Shown: in pieces, positions 21,550 to 32,904 of the stretch
Position numbering within the stretch: position 1 is the first letter of the stretch
Layout: every line of letters starts with the position of its first letter
Assembly (NCBI GenBank): GCA_005406025.1
Contig: BGZK01001570.1
Coordinates: 62,001 to 126,000, forward strand
DNA length: 64,000 bases
Direction of reading: 5' to 3'
DNA from: Eumeta japonica
Taxonomy: Eukaryota > Arthropoda > Insecta > Lepidoptera > Psychidae
Notes under the pieces: model-generated
Told to the model about the DNA's origin: nothing
Databases searched by the model: none
Seen by the model: the letters and a program-made list of their open reading frames with translations, nothing else
Position numbers and translations under genes: made by a program

Positions 21550-22240
21550 ATTTTGGCTATTTCCATAGTCTGATGTCGTATGGCTTCTTGCTCTGGGGAC
21601 GTGCCATAGATATTCATAGAATTTTCGTTTTGAGAACGGGACAGTTGCATATTTAGAAGCTCAGACCTCGTGTATCTCTTAAAAATAAGTTCAAGGAAAT
21701 TGGAATCTTAACTCTAGCATCCTAATGGATATACGAAAATTTATTATATGTAAAACAATTAAAAATATTAAAAAAAAATTGTGATTGACGTGAACTCAGT
21801 ACCAGAAATACAAACTGTTTACATGTTAATCGACTAGGCAAAGTCAGAAATTTATTTAGAAGGCTCTGTGTGCGCATGTTGAATAGGGTCTCTGTAGATA
21901 CACAAGATTTACTCTTATATAAATTTAAGAGCATTACTAAGCATTCACTGAGTAAAAAAGGTATATTACACAATTTCCAAACATTTAAAAGAAAAATATC
22001 TATGGACATAAGTAGCTCGCATTGTTATTAAGCTGTTTTGTTCATTAATGGCTTTATATTTGTTTCGGTTATGCATGATGAGATTAGAAAAGAGCTACTA
22101 GTAAGTTTTTTGCTCATTTTTCTTGAAGGAAAACTGCCTTCCAAATGAGCGGTTAAGTGTAAATTGGCAAAGAATTATGGTGTATTTCAAACATTATTTC
22201 ATAAGTGATAAAATAAAGATATTTTGGAATTGAACAAAAA
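21550..22240 (+). mobile_element. 5'-truncated LINE tail
   Basis: It begins in RT thumb codons (FHSLMSYGFLLWGRA, about 21560-21605, then LRPRVSLKNKFKEIGIL). It continues through the shared 3' UTR (gaaaagagctactagtaagt, aaaactgccttcc) and ends aaataaagatattttggaat. It is the same family as the copies at 18490 and 48500. A Copia fragment begins almost directly after the tail. Confidence 0.75.
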
Positions 22241-22284
22241 ATATCAAACTTTATGACTAAGTATACTGCTAATGAGAATTCAAT

Positions 22285-22472
22285 GTTAAAGGAATTCGTT
22301 GATGCTGATGGGGATAGTAACATTATTCATAGGAGGTTGTAAACAGAATCTGCTTTAAGTTATATGACTATTTAATTTTATGAGAGTAAAAAACGGAAAA
22401 TTATTGTTATTTGTTAGCGAAGCAGAGTACAGGACAATGACTGCAGCCTGTAAGGAAACTGTTTATTTAAGG
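22285..22472 (+). pseudogene. Copia retrotransposon RNase H fragment
   Basis: One frame reads LKEFVDADGDSN, where Copia RNase H has GYVDADWAGD, and after two stops YESKKRKIIVI, where the family has W-x-SKKQ-x-x-V-A-L. A +1 shift then gives VSEAEYRTMTAACKE followed by TVYLRNL. The last part matches the highly conserved S-S-T-E-A-E-Y-x-A...KE-x-x-YLRNLL motif ending Copia pol. The DAD aspartate and the TEAE glutamate are both recognisable. Only about 60 residues remain, and no LTR was found. Confidence 0.65.
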
Positions 22473-23121
22473 AATTTATAGTATGAGCCGACATCAATAC
22501 CATATCTGTAGAAATTATGTAACAAATAAAATAGTGATTGCTACAACTGAGATGTTTATGGATCTCTATTTACTAAGAGTTCATGTTCAATTACATTATA
22601 AGCATCACATTGGTGTTTTCGATGCACGTTTTCGTATACAGATTTTACACAATAATACCAAGATGAAAATTTTCACTCATATTATTAAGCACAAATAAAG
22701 TATTTATAAATTTACTTACTGCCGATGTAAATCTACATTGCACTTCTTGCTTGCTCGCTATTATGGCAATGTTTAGATGTAATAACATTAGTATTAGCGC
22801 TTAGTTCACATAATTTGTCTTTGTCCCGTGCCAATCTGACCGGGACTGACCTGCACTATACCCCACGCCTTATATGTTGTATAACTTGAGATGACAGATG
22901 TGTTTGTGTGCATTTAAGTGTATATGCGCGTACGATAACCGCCTTTGTTATACATAATGGAGGTATGGTCACTTATATACAGTATATACAGTAGTGAAAT
23001 AACTTACATACAGTAGTAAAAGTTACATGTAACAGAGGAAAAAGAATCAATGCAGTAGAATCAATCTCTGTGTGAAATTTGTTGAGAATCTTTGAAAAAT
23101 AGATATAAATAAAATAGAATA
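22473..23121. other. no gene seen
   Basis: AT-rich. A 71-codon plus-strand frame at 22483-22698 has no motif. A tract of tacagtagt-type near-repeats lies at about 22977-23025. Confidence 0.35.
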
Positions 23122-23455
23122 ATGATATCAAAGAATAAGGATATTGTACTGACTAAAGTAAAGAAAGGAACGTTACGGTCATTCAACTATCTAGAAAGGA
23201 TGAATGAAAGTACATTGACAAAAGAAATTTATAAAATGAATGTATGTGTTGAAAGGGCCACCAAAGGTTGCCCTAGAAGATCTTATACTGACATATTGAT
23301 GTCATATTAAAGAAGGGCCAAAGTTTAAACACATGAAATCGACGAGTTCGCATGAAACATTTCATGGATACGTATCAGTGAACTGAGATGTGCACAAAGA
23401 TCATACCATATGGAAAGGGCATACGGCCTCTCCTTCGCCTCTGGGAAATACATGT
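23122..23455 (+). pseudogene. RTE-like LINE C-terminal remnant
   Basis: The frame contains FNYLERMNESTLTKEIYKMN and then KGCPRRSYTDIL. This matches the conserved C-terminal stretch after the reverse transcriptase of RTE-type LINEs (G-H-x-x-R-M-x-E-x-R-L-x-K-x-I-Y ... R-G-R-P-R-x-x-Y). In shifted frames it continues with RRAKV and RVRMKHFMDTYQ, and then a region equivalent to the D-R-x-x-W-R segment near 23395-23450. Many stops. The RT itself is absent. Confidence 0.55.
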
Positions 23456-23958
23456 AAGCTTATAAAAAGTAATATTTAGGTAGTGATTTTATATTGTTGC
23501 CAACTATGCTTTTTAAAATCAAATGTAAACTGTAGTTAGTATTATATGTTAATATACAATATTACATTATGTAAAATATAACTATTGTGCATATTGTGTT
23601 TGCAAGTCAGTCGATATTACATAATTCTACCATTTACGTGTTTACTTCGATATCACATTCAAAATACCTAACACCCTCATGAGGACATTACAAAAACAGA
23701 GTAATAAGTTTCATCCCAATGTACAACAAAAAAAAGGACTCTATCTGTTTATGTCGAAAATGTGATTCATTTACCAAATTGTGAATTTGGTTGGATTACA
23801 TTTAAAAATCCTGTCCATAAATAAATATATTGGTTGTACTAATGAAATTAATTGGTTTTTAACATTAGTAATTTCCGACGTGATGATACTAGTGACGAAG
23901 AGGAGTCTTATAAAAAGTATAATGTATTAGCACATTCATTGAATATTTGAATACTTAC
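23456..23958. other. intronic AT-rich sequence, no gene seen
   Basis: Nothing supportable beyond its position inside the proposed 9.2 kb intron of the SelK-like gene. Confidence 0.35.
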
Positions 23959-24034
23959 AAGAGATAAAAGAAATTTACAATACTTCCTAACCAGCCGAAG
24001 ACAGTGAAGGGCGCCTTCTCAACGATAGTCCCAT
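23959..24034 (-). CDS. SelK/SelG-like membrane-segment exon
   Basis: On the minus strand a good acceptor (tatttctgcag) opens an exon ending at a strong donor (ctt|gtaagt). It encodes GTIVEKAPFTV followed by a hydrophobic FGWLGSIVNFFYL helix. SelK/SelG proteins begin with a few residues, a D/N-G-x-V-x-x-x-P-x-T/S motif and one membrane helix ending in F-F-x-x-L, which is what is seen. The 76-nt exon leaves two bases (TT) that are completed by the first base of the exon at 14560-14731, giving a product of ordinary SelK length (about 90 residues). The exon carrying the start codon was not found. The codons just before the acceptor would read ISA-D, so the acceptor could lie slightly upstream. 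Confidence 0.5.
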
Positions 24035-24388
24035 CTGCAGAAATACATTTCTCATATCATAAGTGAGCAAGATTATAATTAACAACACAAAAGGATTAAA
24101 ATATTACACTAAAATATAATTAACATCAAAGCATAGACTATCTATGTTGTATTAGTTTTGTTTCACATAAATACATGAACTATTAACAATGTTATCGCTA
24201 TGAGAAATTCCATATCTCCGAGGTTACGCACGTTCCCTAAAAAAATGAACACTTACTTAGGTGTTCGATATTTGTCAATCCTTTCGAATCAATATTCAAT
24301 TCTTTGGATAGAAATTCATAGTGAAAGAAAAGATTCAAGGATCAGAGGTGGGTTGCATGCTGCATGTTAATGCATGTTGCATGTTGGT
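24035..24388. repeat. diverged duplicate of 27000-27110
   Basis: The part at about 24260-24370 (atttgtcaat...caatattcaattc...gattcaaggatcagaggtgg gttgcatgctgc...) reappears at 27000-27110 (aatattgac...caatattcaattc...gattcaaaagtcagcagcgg gttgcatattac). The remainder shows nothing. Confidence 0.5.
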
Positions 24389-25413
24389 CGCCTATAACTA
24401 GAAAAACAAGTAGGTATGTCGACCATTACAATTAAACTAGTGTAAATTAGAGGGGATATAGTAAGAGCGTATCTTCATGGCATTTACATCCTTTAGTTGA
24501 GAAGCACAATTTTTCAGCAATAACTCAAAAACAGTATATCCGACCATGTTCAAAAAAATTTTTGTTGGAAGTATTTATTAAGATTCACCTTAGTTATTTT
24601 TTTAATCTTTTTTGGACATTTGGTTTAGAAAATAGAGGGGAGGACAATTTTTGTTACTTTTGGAGCGATTATTTCCGAAACTATTCACATAATTAGAAAA
24701 ATTGCTTAAAAATCGAGTGTTTTTAAAAAAAGTGTCAAAATATGTGCCACTCGTTGATGTTTGCTAAACAAAATTTTTTTTCAGCTTATATTATGTGTTT
24801 GTGTGTGCCCTCCTAGAAATATTTATTTTTTTATTTCACCACCAAACTAAGTAGCAGCTTATACAAGACACCTACACTATAAATCTAATCAGTACATGTC
24901 TAGTAGTTTTTGAATAAAACGCCTGCGAGATAGGGATGCATGGATGGATATGACGAAACTAAAGAGTTCCATTTTTGCCCTTTTGGCTTGGAACCCTAAT
25001 AATTATTTCTAGGAGGAGCACTCCATACATATAACAGAAGCTGAAAAACAGCAAACATCAACATGTGGCACATATTTCGACAGTTCTTTTAAAACACTTC
25101 AAGGTTTCTAAGCAATTTTTTTACTAATTGAATATTTTCTGAAATAATCGCTGCAAAATTAGCAGAAATTGTGTCTCCCCCATATATTTTCTAGACTATA
25201 TGTCGAAAAAATATGAAGAAATTTAGAAAAATAATGCTAAATAAATACTTTCAATGAAAATTACATGATCATGATCACATTTTTAAGTTATTGCTGAAAA
25301 ACTGCATTTCTCAAAAAAAGGACATAAGTGCTATTAACATACGCTCTTTTGCTGATGCCCTCTAGTTCAAGAGTTATAGTTGACATACTTACTTGTTTTT
25401 CTAGTTATAGGCG
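24389..25413. mobile_element. foldback-like element with about 420-bp inverted arms
   Basis: The left arm starts cgcctataactagaaaaaca and its reverse complement ends the element at 25413. Matching blocks in the same order include tttttcagcaataact, gaagtattta, gcgattattt, aaattgctta, atatgtgccac, gttgatgtttgct and tcctagaaat. The arms span about 24389-24828 and 24998-25413, with an AT-rich spacer of about 170 bp. By eye the arms are roughly 70-80 percent identical. No open frame was found. The structure is that of a foldback or long-TIR MITE. The ends lie next to tgcatgttgg and ctaaagtgcc, with no clear duplication. Confidence 0.85.
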
Positions 25414-26429
25414 GCTAAAGTGCCTATACCTATTATGTGTGCGAAACATGGAAAAAAGTGTAACATAGTTTTTCATCTGTAGTACATTTCTTTGTAGTAA
25501 TAGCTTCGGAACCCTACAGTGAGAATGGTCCGACATGTTCTTAGCCGCTTTTTTTAATTGTTCTATGGACAATACTTAATTTCATTATCCAATTAGTTAA
25601 GGAGAGACTATAAAACTATCATGATAATCTCTCTTTCTTAAAAATTTATACATTTTAATATTTAAAAAGAAATCAGAACTGAAGATTGATTTAGATCATA
25701 CCTTCCTTAACATACGGCATTGCTGTATAATGGTGATTCTATAGTCTGAAAACAAAAAATAAATGTTTAAAAAATGTCATACACATATTTAGCTTGAAAG
25801 GGTCCAATAGAAATGAACTATTAAATTAAATTTCTTTCATCTTAAATGCTATATCCATTAACTCAAAAATAGCTTTTATATCCATAGAAATAGTATTGAA
25901 ACAAATTTTATCTGAGATGTAGTGGTGACCAAGTAAAACAATGGTTTTGAGTCATTTACAGATTGTTTTAAATGATATATATTCTAAATATTAGTCTGAT
26001 AATAATTAAATCACTAAATATAAATTGCATACAATAAATTTTATGAATAGTTTCAAATGGATAGTTTCTAGAAAAAGAAAAGCTAATGTTCTGTTTTATA
26101 AATCTCAAACCTGTAAAACAGAATATTTATTTTAAAATGCAACAAAACAGTACCAAACAATTGGCATATTGAAAACACTCTATTGGTGAAATACCTAAAT
26201 AAGCTGAACACTGTAATAGGTGAAACTAAAATTAAGTTAAACAAAATAAAATCATATCAACACTGACAAACAAAAATTTGTTTGTTGTATTTTTCTTGCG
26301 ATACATAAAAAATACAAGTTTTACAAGGATTTTAAACTAGCATAAACCTGTGATAGTGTCCTCTACTATTGTGCATAAAGCTCATTCCTACATCTTTTAT
26401 ATTGATCCCTTTAAATCAACTTTTGACCT
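25414..26429. other. no gene supported
   Basis: Two tiny exon-like spans on the minus strand (25702-25745 and 26349-26388) have AG/GT edges and one open frame each. They carry no recognisable content and I do not call them. Confidence 0.3.
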
Positions 26430-26665
26430 TACTGTGAATTCTGATCTTAACTCTGTTCCCACTCTTAATTTCTATCCATCTCTCTTGATCACGACATTTG
26501 GGTAAAAATCAATTGGATTGAAATCTACTCTTAAGATCCAGCCTGCTCTAGGTTTAACGATCCTGAGTAATTTAGATTCCGATCACATTCCAGTTTTAAT
26601 TTTAACCCCTGTCTTGCTCTCATTTCATTCCCAATCCTGTTCTTAATTTTGACACCGGTACTGCA
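26430..26665. repeat. degenerate tandem repeat, copy A
   Basis: Imperfect units of about 18-30 bases with the pattern ttctgatcttaactctgttccc / tttaacccctgtcttgctc / ttaattttgacaccggtact. The same unit type forms a second array at 54860-55250. Read on the minus strand the units give short G-x-K-x-R/E-T-G peptide repeats. No long frame remains here. Confidence 0.6.
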
Positions 26666-29193
26666 TTTTGGCTTAAAGATGTTTTTTAATTGCATTACAA
26701 TTTAGATTCTATGTCACAAGAATTAAGTTACAGAAGTGAAACAAATAATAATCCAAGTTGCAGAATAAATGTTTATCAGACAAAGTGTGTGAATTTAAAT
26801 GTTTCCAAAAAAAAAAATAACAATTGTATTAATTTATTTTGCTTTATAAAAGTTATCAATTTTTTTCAGTCTTTTGGATTCATATTTGATCATTGAGAGG
26901 ATACTAATCAGCGAGCCAAATTGCTTAGTGACATCTTTCTTGTTATTATACTTACGTATTATATTGTGTGTGAATTGAGTATTGATTAGAGAGGAATGAC
27001 AAATATTGACTATCTGTCAGATATCAATATTCAATTCATTAGATGAGGATTCATAATCGATGAACAGATTCAAAAGTCAGCAGCGGGTTGCATATTACAT
27101 GTTACAGCATATCAGTGTCCAATTTACTTTTATACAACTTTGATTGCTTTTAACTTTTCAGAGAGACTCAAAGCTTTTGATTTTCATTTAATATCAACCA
27201 TTTTAAAATATGCATTTGAATTTCCCACTACAAATATGTTAGTACATATTAATGTAAGGCAGTAAAAAGCAAAACACTAACTAAGTTCTGTTAAATAAAC
27301 AATTTAACATAAAACAATTTGTAAGGAGAACTTAAAAGAAAACCATAAAAATAATCAAGCAAATACAATATACGCCTAATCGACTTGTGTTGAGTTGATT
27401 TGTTTTATGTTTTCCTTAATTACAGGGTATTTCAATTAGTATTTAAAAATTGCAATATTAAGGTGGTAACACAAAACATTGATTCCTTAATGACACAAAA
27501 CATTTATTCCTTGATTCCTGACAAATAAACCAAATAAATGTTTTGAACTATTGAGAGAAAAAATGTACTGAAATATCTTAAAGGAAATGATGGACGACTT
27601 TGAGTTAACAATGGCATTATAATGTAAGAAATGGAAATTATTTTTCAAGTTAGAGAGGAATTCAATGTAAAGAGGTTCAAATACTATTATTCTCTATATA
27701 TTCCACTATATTTGTTTTTTTATTGAATAACTCATAAAATTTATGTCACACAACTAAAATTAATTGAAATAATTTCAGTATGAAGAAAAAATAATTATCA
27801 CATTATATTAAACTGTAGTTTTAAACTTGTGTAGTACACATTTTACCATGTACAATGGTAAGATAAATAAATATTTTTTAATAAATCATACCACATACAA
27901 TGTGTAACACAATTGAGCATCAATTTTGTGATTAACTTGTAGAAGTAGAGGTTTCAGTAAACCAGTTTATTCAAATAATCAAACTGTACACTTTTATTCA
28001 GCAATAAAAATCCTATTCATATTAAATGGGAATCTCTGGTAAGTAGAAATGTAAAATAAATAATCTAGTAGACAAAATACACAACACATAAACATTAAGA
28101 AAAATAAATAATACATTATAGACTTAATGCCCAACAATACTTAAATTTTGCCTATCAAAGCAAACACATTTGCTTATGTTGCTAAATTATACATTTTTTT
28201 TTTGTTAATAGAGGTTCAAATAATCAATGCTGTATTCTATTTTATAATTAACAGAACAAATTTTTGTAATAAAATGAGTGTAAATGAAGGTATTGAAATA
28301 ATTTTAATACCTTATGGTAGGTATTCTGTAGTATGTAACCACACAGAAATTGCCAAAACCTTGAATCATCTCCAATGGCAATTTTATAAAAATATACCAC
28401 AAATAATATGGGTTTAGTTTTGAAAACAAACTTTATTAAGAAATTCAATTTATCAAAAATATTTATCCATCAATAGTATCCAACTTCTCAGCTAACTAGT
28501 GTATAAATAATAAATTCCTCATATGTGTATCATTCGTAATAAATTAATTCTATTTTATAATTTTTTGGACACTTATTCATTAACGATTAAAGAATAGTAA
28601 AACTGTATTTATTATGAACTTTGTCATTAATAGACTACAATAAAAACTTCTGGTTTTTTAGAGATAATGTTTTTAGAACGAAACTATCAAACATTGAAAA
28701 CATTTGATAAGACAAAATAATGATTATTCATATCATTTACCTTAAATTAACAGTGCTTAATCATAAATATAGAACGATATGTTTGAAGTGTGACTAGAAT
28801 CACTAAAAACATTGATATTGTCGTTTTGAGCAAGAGAGTACAAATCAAAATTACGTACCTATTTTTCTTATTGTTTTAAACGTTAAGCCAAACATTAATT
28901 TACGTTACGACAAACCACGTACTAACCATTGACGTATTACCACAGAATAAAAATGACGTATCACAAATAATCTCAATATTATTGTTCTGTGACATACGCA
29001 ATAGTTTTTTAGATTTTCTACGTCAAAAATACACCTTACTTTTCATTAATGACCATAGACAACATAAAACAGATTCAAGGGTCAACTTCTCGATGAAAAA
29101 AGTTTCTGTAATACATTCTTATGTATATAATTAATAATTTCAAGGTCGCATCACGGCAATACCATCACGGCATAATAATAATAATATTATGAT
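26666..29193. other. long AT-rich stretch, no gene seen
   Basis: Open frames at 26690-26896 and 28148-28417 have no recognisable motif. The copy of the 24.26 kb repeat lies at 27000-27110. Nothing else is supported in this 2.5 kb. Confidence 0.45.
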
Positions 29194-29239
29194 GACGGCC
29201 TCATCATAACGCTAATATTAGTGGGATGATGAGACCGTC
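29194..29239. repeat. 14-bp hairpin-forming inverted repeat
   Basis: gacggcctcatcat (29194-29207) pairs with atgatgagaccgtc (29226-29239) with one mismatch, around an 18-base loop that itself contains the palindrome ctaatattag. Upstream, catcacggca is repeated at about 29152 and 29163. It is possibly the end of a small DNA element. Confidence 0.6.
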
Positions 29240-29509
29240 ACCACTTTAGATTTTAAAAGACGGAGAGAGCAACCGGATAAATCACCAGAAAGAAAGAAAC
29301 AAAAATAGTAAGCATGCTATACTTTATTGCTGTAGAGAGTATTCTTTTTACGAGGCTCTTGAATTATGTTGAATCTAAAACGTATATATCTTAGTATGCC
29401 AGTGTCCTATAAGTCCTTTGAACTGAAAAAATAATAGTAAAAATAAAACTATGCACAGTATATTTTTTTTATTGTGTGGTAATCTATATTAAAGGGGAAT
29501 TATTTTTTA

Positions 29510-30610
29510 AAAATCTCTTCATCCAAATGTGCTCCACTTCGTTATTGACATACTTGTAAACGATGTTTAAAATTTTCCATCACTGCGCGGCAAGTAAGCT
29601 CTGTAATGCCTGACATTTTTCGTCGGATATTTTCTTTCAGTTCATTAATTGACCGCAGGTTTGCTTCGCCTGTTAGTTTAGTCTTAAGATAACCCCATAA
29701 GAAAAAATCCATTGGGCTCAAATCCGGACTTCGTGGCAGCTAGGGGATATCTCTTCTTCGAGATATTACTTTATTAGGGGAAAAGTTGACGGACCCCGTC
29801 GTCCGTCCATAGCGGTGTTAGAGGTATGAGCAGTTGCGCCATCCCGTTAAAACTAGATCCGGATATTCAAGCCTGGAAAATTTTGCAACTTCTGTGTAAA
29901 AAAGTCCTCGGTCATTGCGACATACATTCCGACGTAATAGTAACCACGCGACCATGTTCGTTCTCAAAAAAGTATGGGCCTATAATGCCATGCGCTGACA
30001 TACCTAACCTAACCTAACCTAACCTAACCCATACTGTGACTTTAGTGCTATGTAAGGGCCTTTGATGTTTGTGTCGTGGATTCTCGCTACTGCAGTAGCG
30101 ACAATTTTGCCTATTCACATGGTCGTTGATGTGGAAGTGAGCCTCATCAGAGAATAACACGTTGTTGAACAAAGTAAAGCCGTTCACCATTTCATTTGAG
30201 AAATTTAGTCTATTGGTAGAGTCACTATTTTTTAATTCCTATACTAACTGAATTTTCTATGTGTAAAATTTCGTACCTTTCTTTAAAATTCGCTGTAACG
30301 TTGATCTTTAATGCTTTAGAATGCTTGCGAATAGACTGGGTAAGATTTTCACGAACTGACTCTTGCACTACGTCAATACTTTCTTCCGTCCGTGATGTCC
30401 TCGGTCTGCTTGATCGTTGTTTATCCAATGTAGAACCAGTGTCCTCGAACTAGTGAGCCCAGTTCTTAGACAGTCATTAAACCTGCGTAAATTGCGATGT
30501 TCTCGAAATTTACACCGCGCAACGGTGGCCGAATCATTGTTGCGGTAAAACACACTTATACAAAAAGCACGTTCCATAGCGGTTTGATTCCAAAAGACCG
30601 TTGGTGCTGC
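29510..30610 (-). pseudogene. Tc1/mariner-like transposase relic (DUF4817 + DDE)
   Basis: Reading from high to low coordinates, there is first a DUF4817-type helix-turn-helix (MERAFCISVFYRNNDSATVA, about 30590-30500). Then comes an RPRTSRTEESIDVVQESV linker (about 30420-30350). Next is a DDE part with FNNVLFSDEAHFHINDHVN (first Asp, about 30180-30120), NCRYCS, an HS-x-KVTVWV segment and, after a telomeric-repeat insertion, MSAHGIIGPYFFENEHG. The final block LPRSPDLSPMDFFLWGYLK (about 29750-29690) holds the last acidic position. The second Asp region is scrambled. There are many frame breaks. TIRs were not identified. Confidence 0.75.
30003..30027. repeat. telomeric repeat (CCTAA)5 inside the transposase relic
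   Basis: Five perfect CCTAA units (TTAGG on the minus strand), bounded by partial units, sit exactly between the KVTVWV and MSAHGIIG codons of the relic. TTAGG is the ancestral insect telomere repeat. The tract is absent from the family's coding sequence as I know it, so it was inserted or expanded here. Confidence 0.8.
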
Positions 30611-30669
30611 CCCCGTACCACGCGTGCCTTTCCTTCGCGCCATTTGCATTTTATTCGAAATTTTAATTT

Positions 30670-32018
30670 CAAAGAACTTTTGGGGCGCTCAATAGCTTCT
30701 ACAAATTTTTAGTAATTAAATAAATAAAAGTATAATAATTATATCATTATAGACGAAATTTGCTAATAATTATAATAACAACAACAATGATAATGACAAA
30801 TTTGAGTTTATTATATGCTTCTACGTATTTGTCTATCAATGAAAATAACTTTTCTTTAAAACGCTAAAAAAATGTTTATTGCTCAAACATCCTTTATCAT
30901 AATGGTTTTAAATATAAAAACTACTTTTATTGAAACCTTTTCAATACTATGCCTCAATCCTTTGAATACTTACAATATTTCGCTTTTGATCTTTTATCAA
31001 TTTTTATCTTTAATCGAGACCTCTGATTATTTATCGACGATCTTACTAATTTTAATTAATGTTGCCAAAGAAGTTTCACTTCTGACACGTACTCTGTACA
31101 CACGCTCTTTTTTATTTGTACTTTGCCAAAAGCTTGGAAGGTACAATTAATTTCTGAATTTAATTTCTAATATCGTTTATTAAGCATTTTCTTTCCATAA
31201 CGTTCTTTTGTAAAGAGTTAGCAAATTTCATTTACATTTCTAAAATATATATAAAATATAGGGTCCAAGTACAAATTCTATGCGAAAAATTAAATTGCTT
31301 ACGTCACGGTCACATGGCGCGACAAGGCGCTAAAATGGAAGGCCGACGACGGTGGCGCCGTGACAATATTGTGAAGTCTTGCTTAAGAACTTTCCAGTTA
31401 TGGACGTTCATACGCTAAAACTATCTATACGAGAGCACATTTGGGTTGAGGCAGTACAAATTTTCCTTCCAAGTTACTTTTAATAGGAGACAGTAGAGTA
31501 TCTCATTTTGCAAATAAAATTGAAACAAATCACGAATTAAGTGAAAAGTTACCAGCATCGAAGACCTAATCTCCAAAATCTACACTGATGTAGTCCAAAT
31601 AGAAAACAAAGACTAATAGTAGATGTGTCAAAGAGCAATATTGCTTATTTGAATTACTAGTGTTGATGAAATTAATGACATAGTATTGAGTAAACATAAA
31701 CTACTTTTTCATAGATAATGTAATGGATAAAAGAGATGCAGCACATTACTCACAAGAATTTCTCAATTCTCTAAATCCGAGTGGCCTTCCCCCACATTCC
31801 CTCAAATTAAAAACTGGTACTCCAATTATTTTGCTAAGAAACTTTAAACAACCAAATTGATATAACAGAACGAGACTCCAAGTTTAATTTCTTCACAACA
31901 ATATGATCGGTGTTATAGTTTTGACTGACCCAGCAGTTTCTCAAACGGTACTAATTCCTCAAATCCCAATGATTCACAATTTACCTTTTAACTTCAAAAT
32001 GATACAATTTTCCGTTAA
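30670..32018. other. no gene seen
   Basis: AT-rich. A hydrophobic 92-codon plus frame at 30872-31150 has no motif and is flanked by AT-rich DNA. A GC-richer spot at about 31300-31375 contains gtcacggtcac and ggcgccgtgac but no gene. Confidence 0.4.
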
Positions 32019-32678
32019 CCCTTTACCGCATGACGTTCCAAATTCGGAATAGTACACTCTGACATAAAAATATGGTCCAAGTGGCATCTGTTTTGTGTAA
32101 TTGTGAACTAAATTCGTAATACACATGTATCCGAACGTGACAATAACAATGGTTTCCACCATATTCTAACTTATCTGACTTATCTGTGGTTCGATATATC
32201 CGTCAGTGAACTTGTCAATCGGCCATTCCTTTTGGTGAGCGTTAGTACCGCTGAACATGTTAGTACGAAGATTGCTAGATTTATTTCTGCCGTATTTTTG
32301 TACGAATAAAAAAATTAACACATTTTGATGCAAGAAAAATGGATCCCCTAAGATTTTGCGATAAAACACGTAAGTAATATTGATCTCATCTCGAAATATT
32401 CACCATGGGAAATTCGTTTCTAAAGTGGAACACTATGCAGTAATATCTGAAAAAGTTTGACAAATATAGAATAATATGCATAATCGTTTGTTTGACCAAT
32501 ATCAAATGGAAAAGTATACAATGGGTAGTTAATCACATTAATGAGTAAAAAAAATGTTTTTTACCATTGCACTCGAAAAAGGGCAATTGATTCATAGATA
32601 ACACTGAATAAGACTCTCTTTTAGTCACTGATTGAATAAAAATATGTATTATGAATTTAGAACATCTATCCATACTTG

Positions 32679-32740
32679 TCCATACTAATAGTATTGTTTC
32701 GAAAGTAACTCTGTCTGTATGTTACGTTTTCAAGCCAGAG
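32679..32740 (+). mobile_element. Helitron-type fragment in the piggyBac leader
   Basis: tccatactaatagtattgtt then cgaaagtaactctgtctgta+tgttacgttttca follows the layout of the common lepidopteran element beginning tccatactaatattataaa...ctgtctgt...tac. It appears truncated at the 3' side. Confidence 0.5.
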
Positions 32741-32904
32741 AAATAGATTGAACCCTGTGGGGTTCGCATAGGAAAATGTTTGTCGCGTGTTTGTGTATTT
32801 TTGGGTATGTTTGTGAAATTTGGCGTATGTTGCGTATTTTGGATATGTTTATGTATGTTTGTTTGTGAAAACCGTATAATAAATTTTGACTAATTTCAGA
32901 TGAA

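Noticed and set aside
25702..26388. Two tiny minus-strand exon-like islands (25702-25745, 26349-26388)
   Set aside because: They can be phased together and onto the 23959 exon only by choosing alternative splice sites that leave a 23-nt exon. The content matches nothing and SelK does not need them.
30001..30030. True chromosome end or telomere
   Set aside because: There are only five TTAGG units, and transposase coding sequence continues on both sides, so this is an interstitial tract.
32402..32425. Minus-strand MVNIS start that could begin the SelK-like gene
   Set aside because: It lies inside the piggyBac element, differs from the usual MVYI start, and has no matching donor phase that I could confirm.
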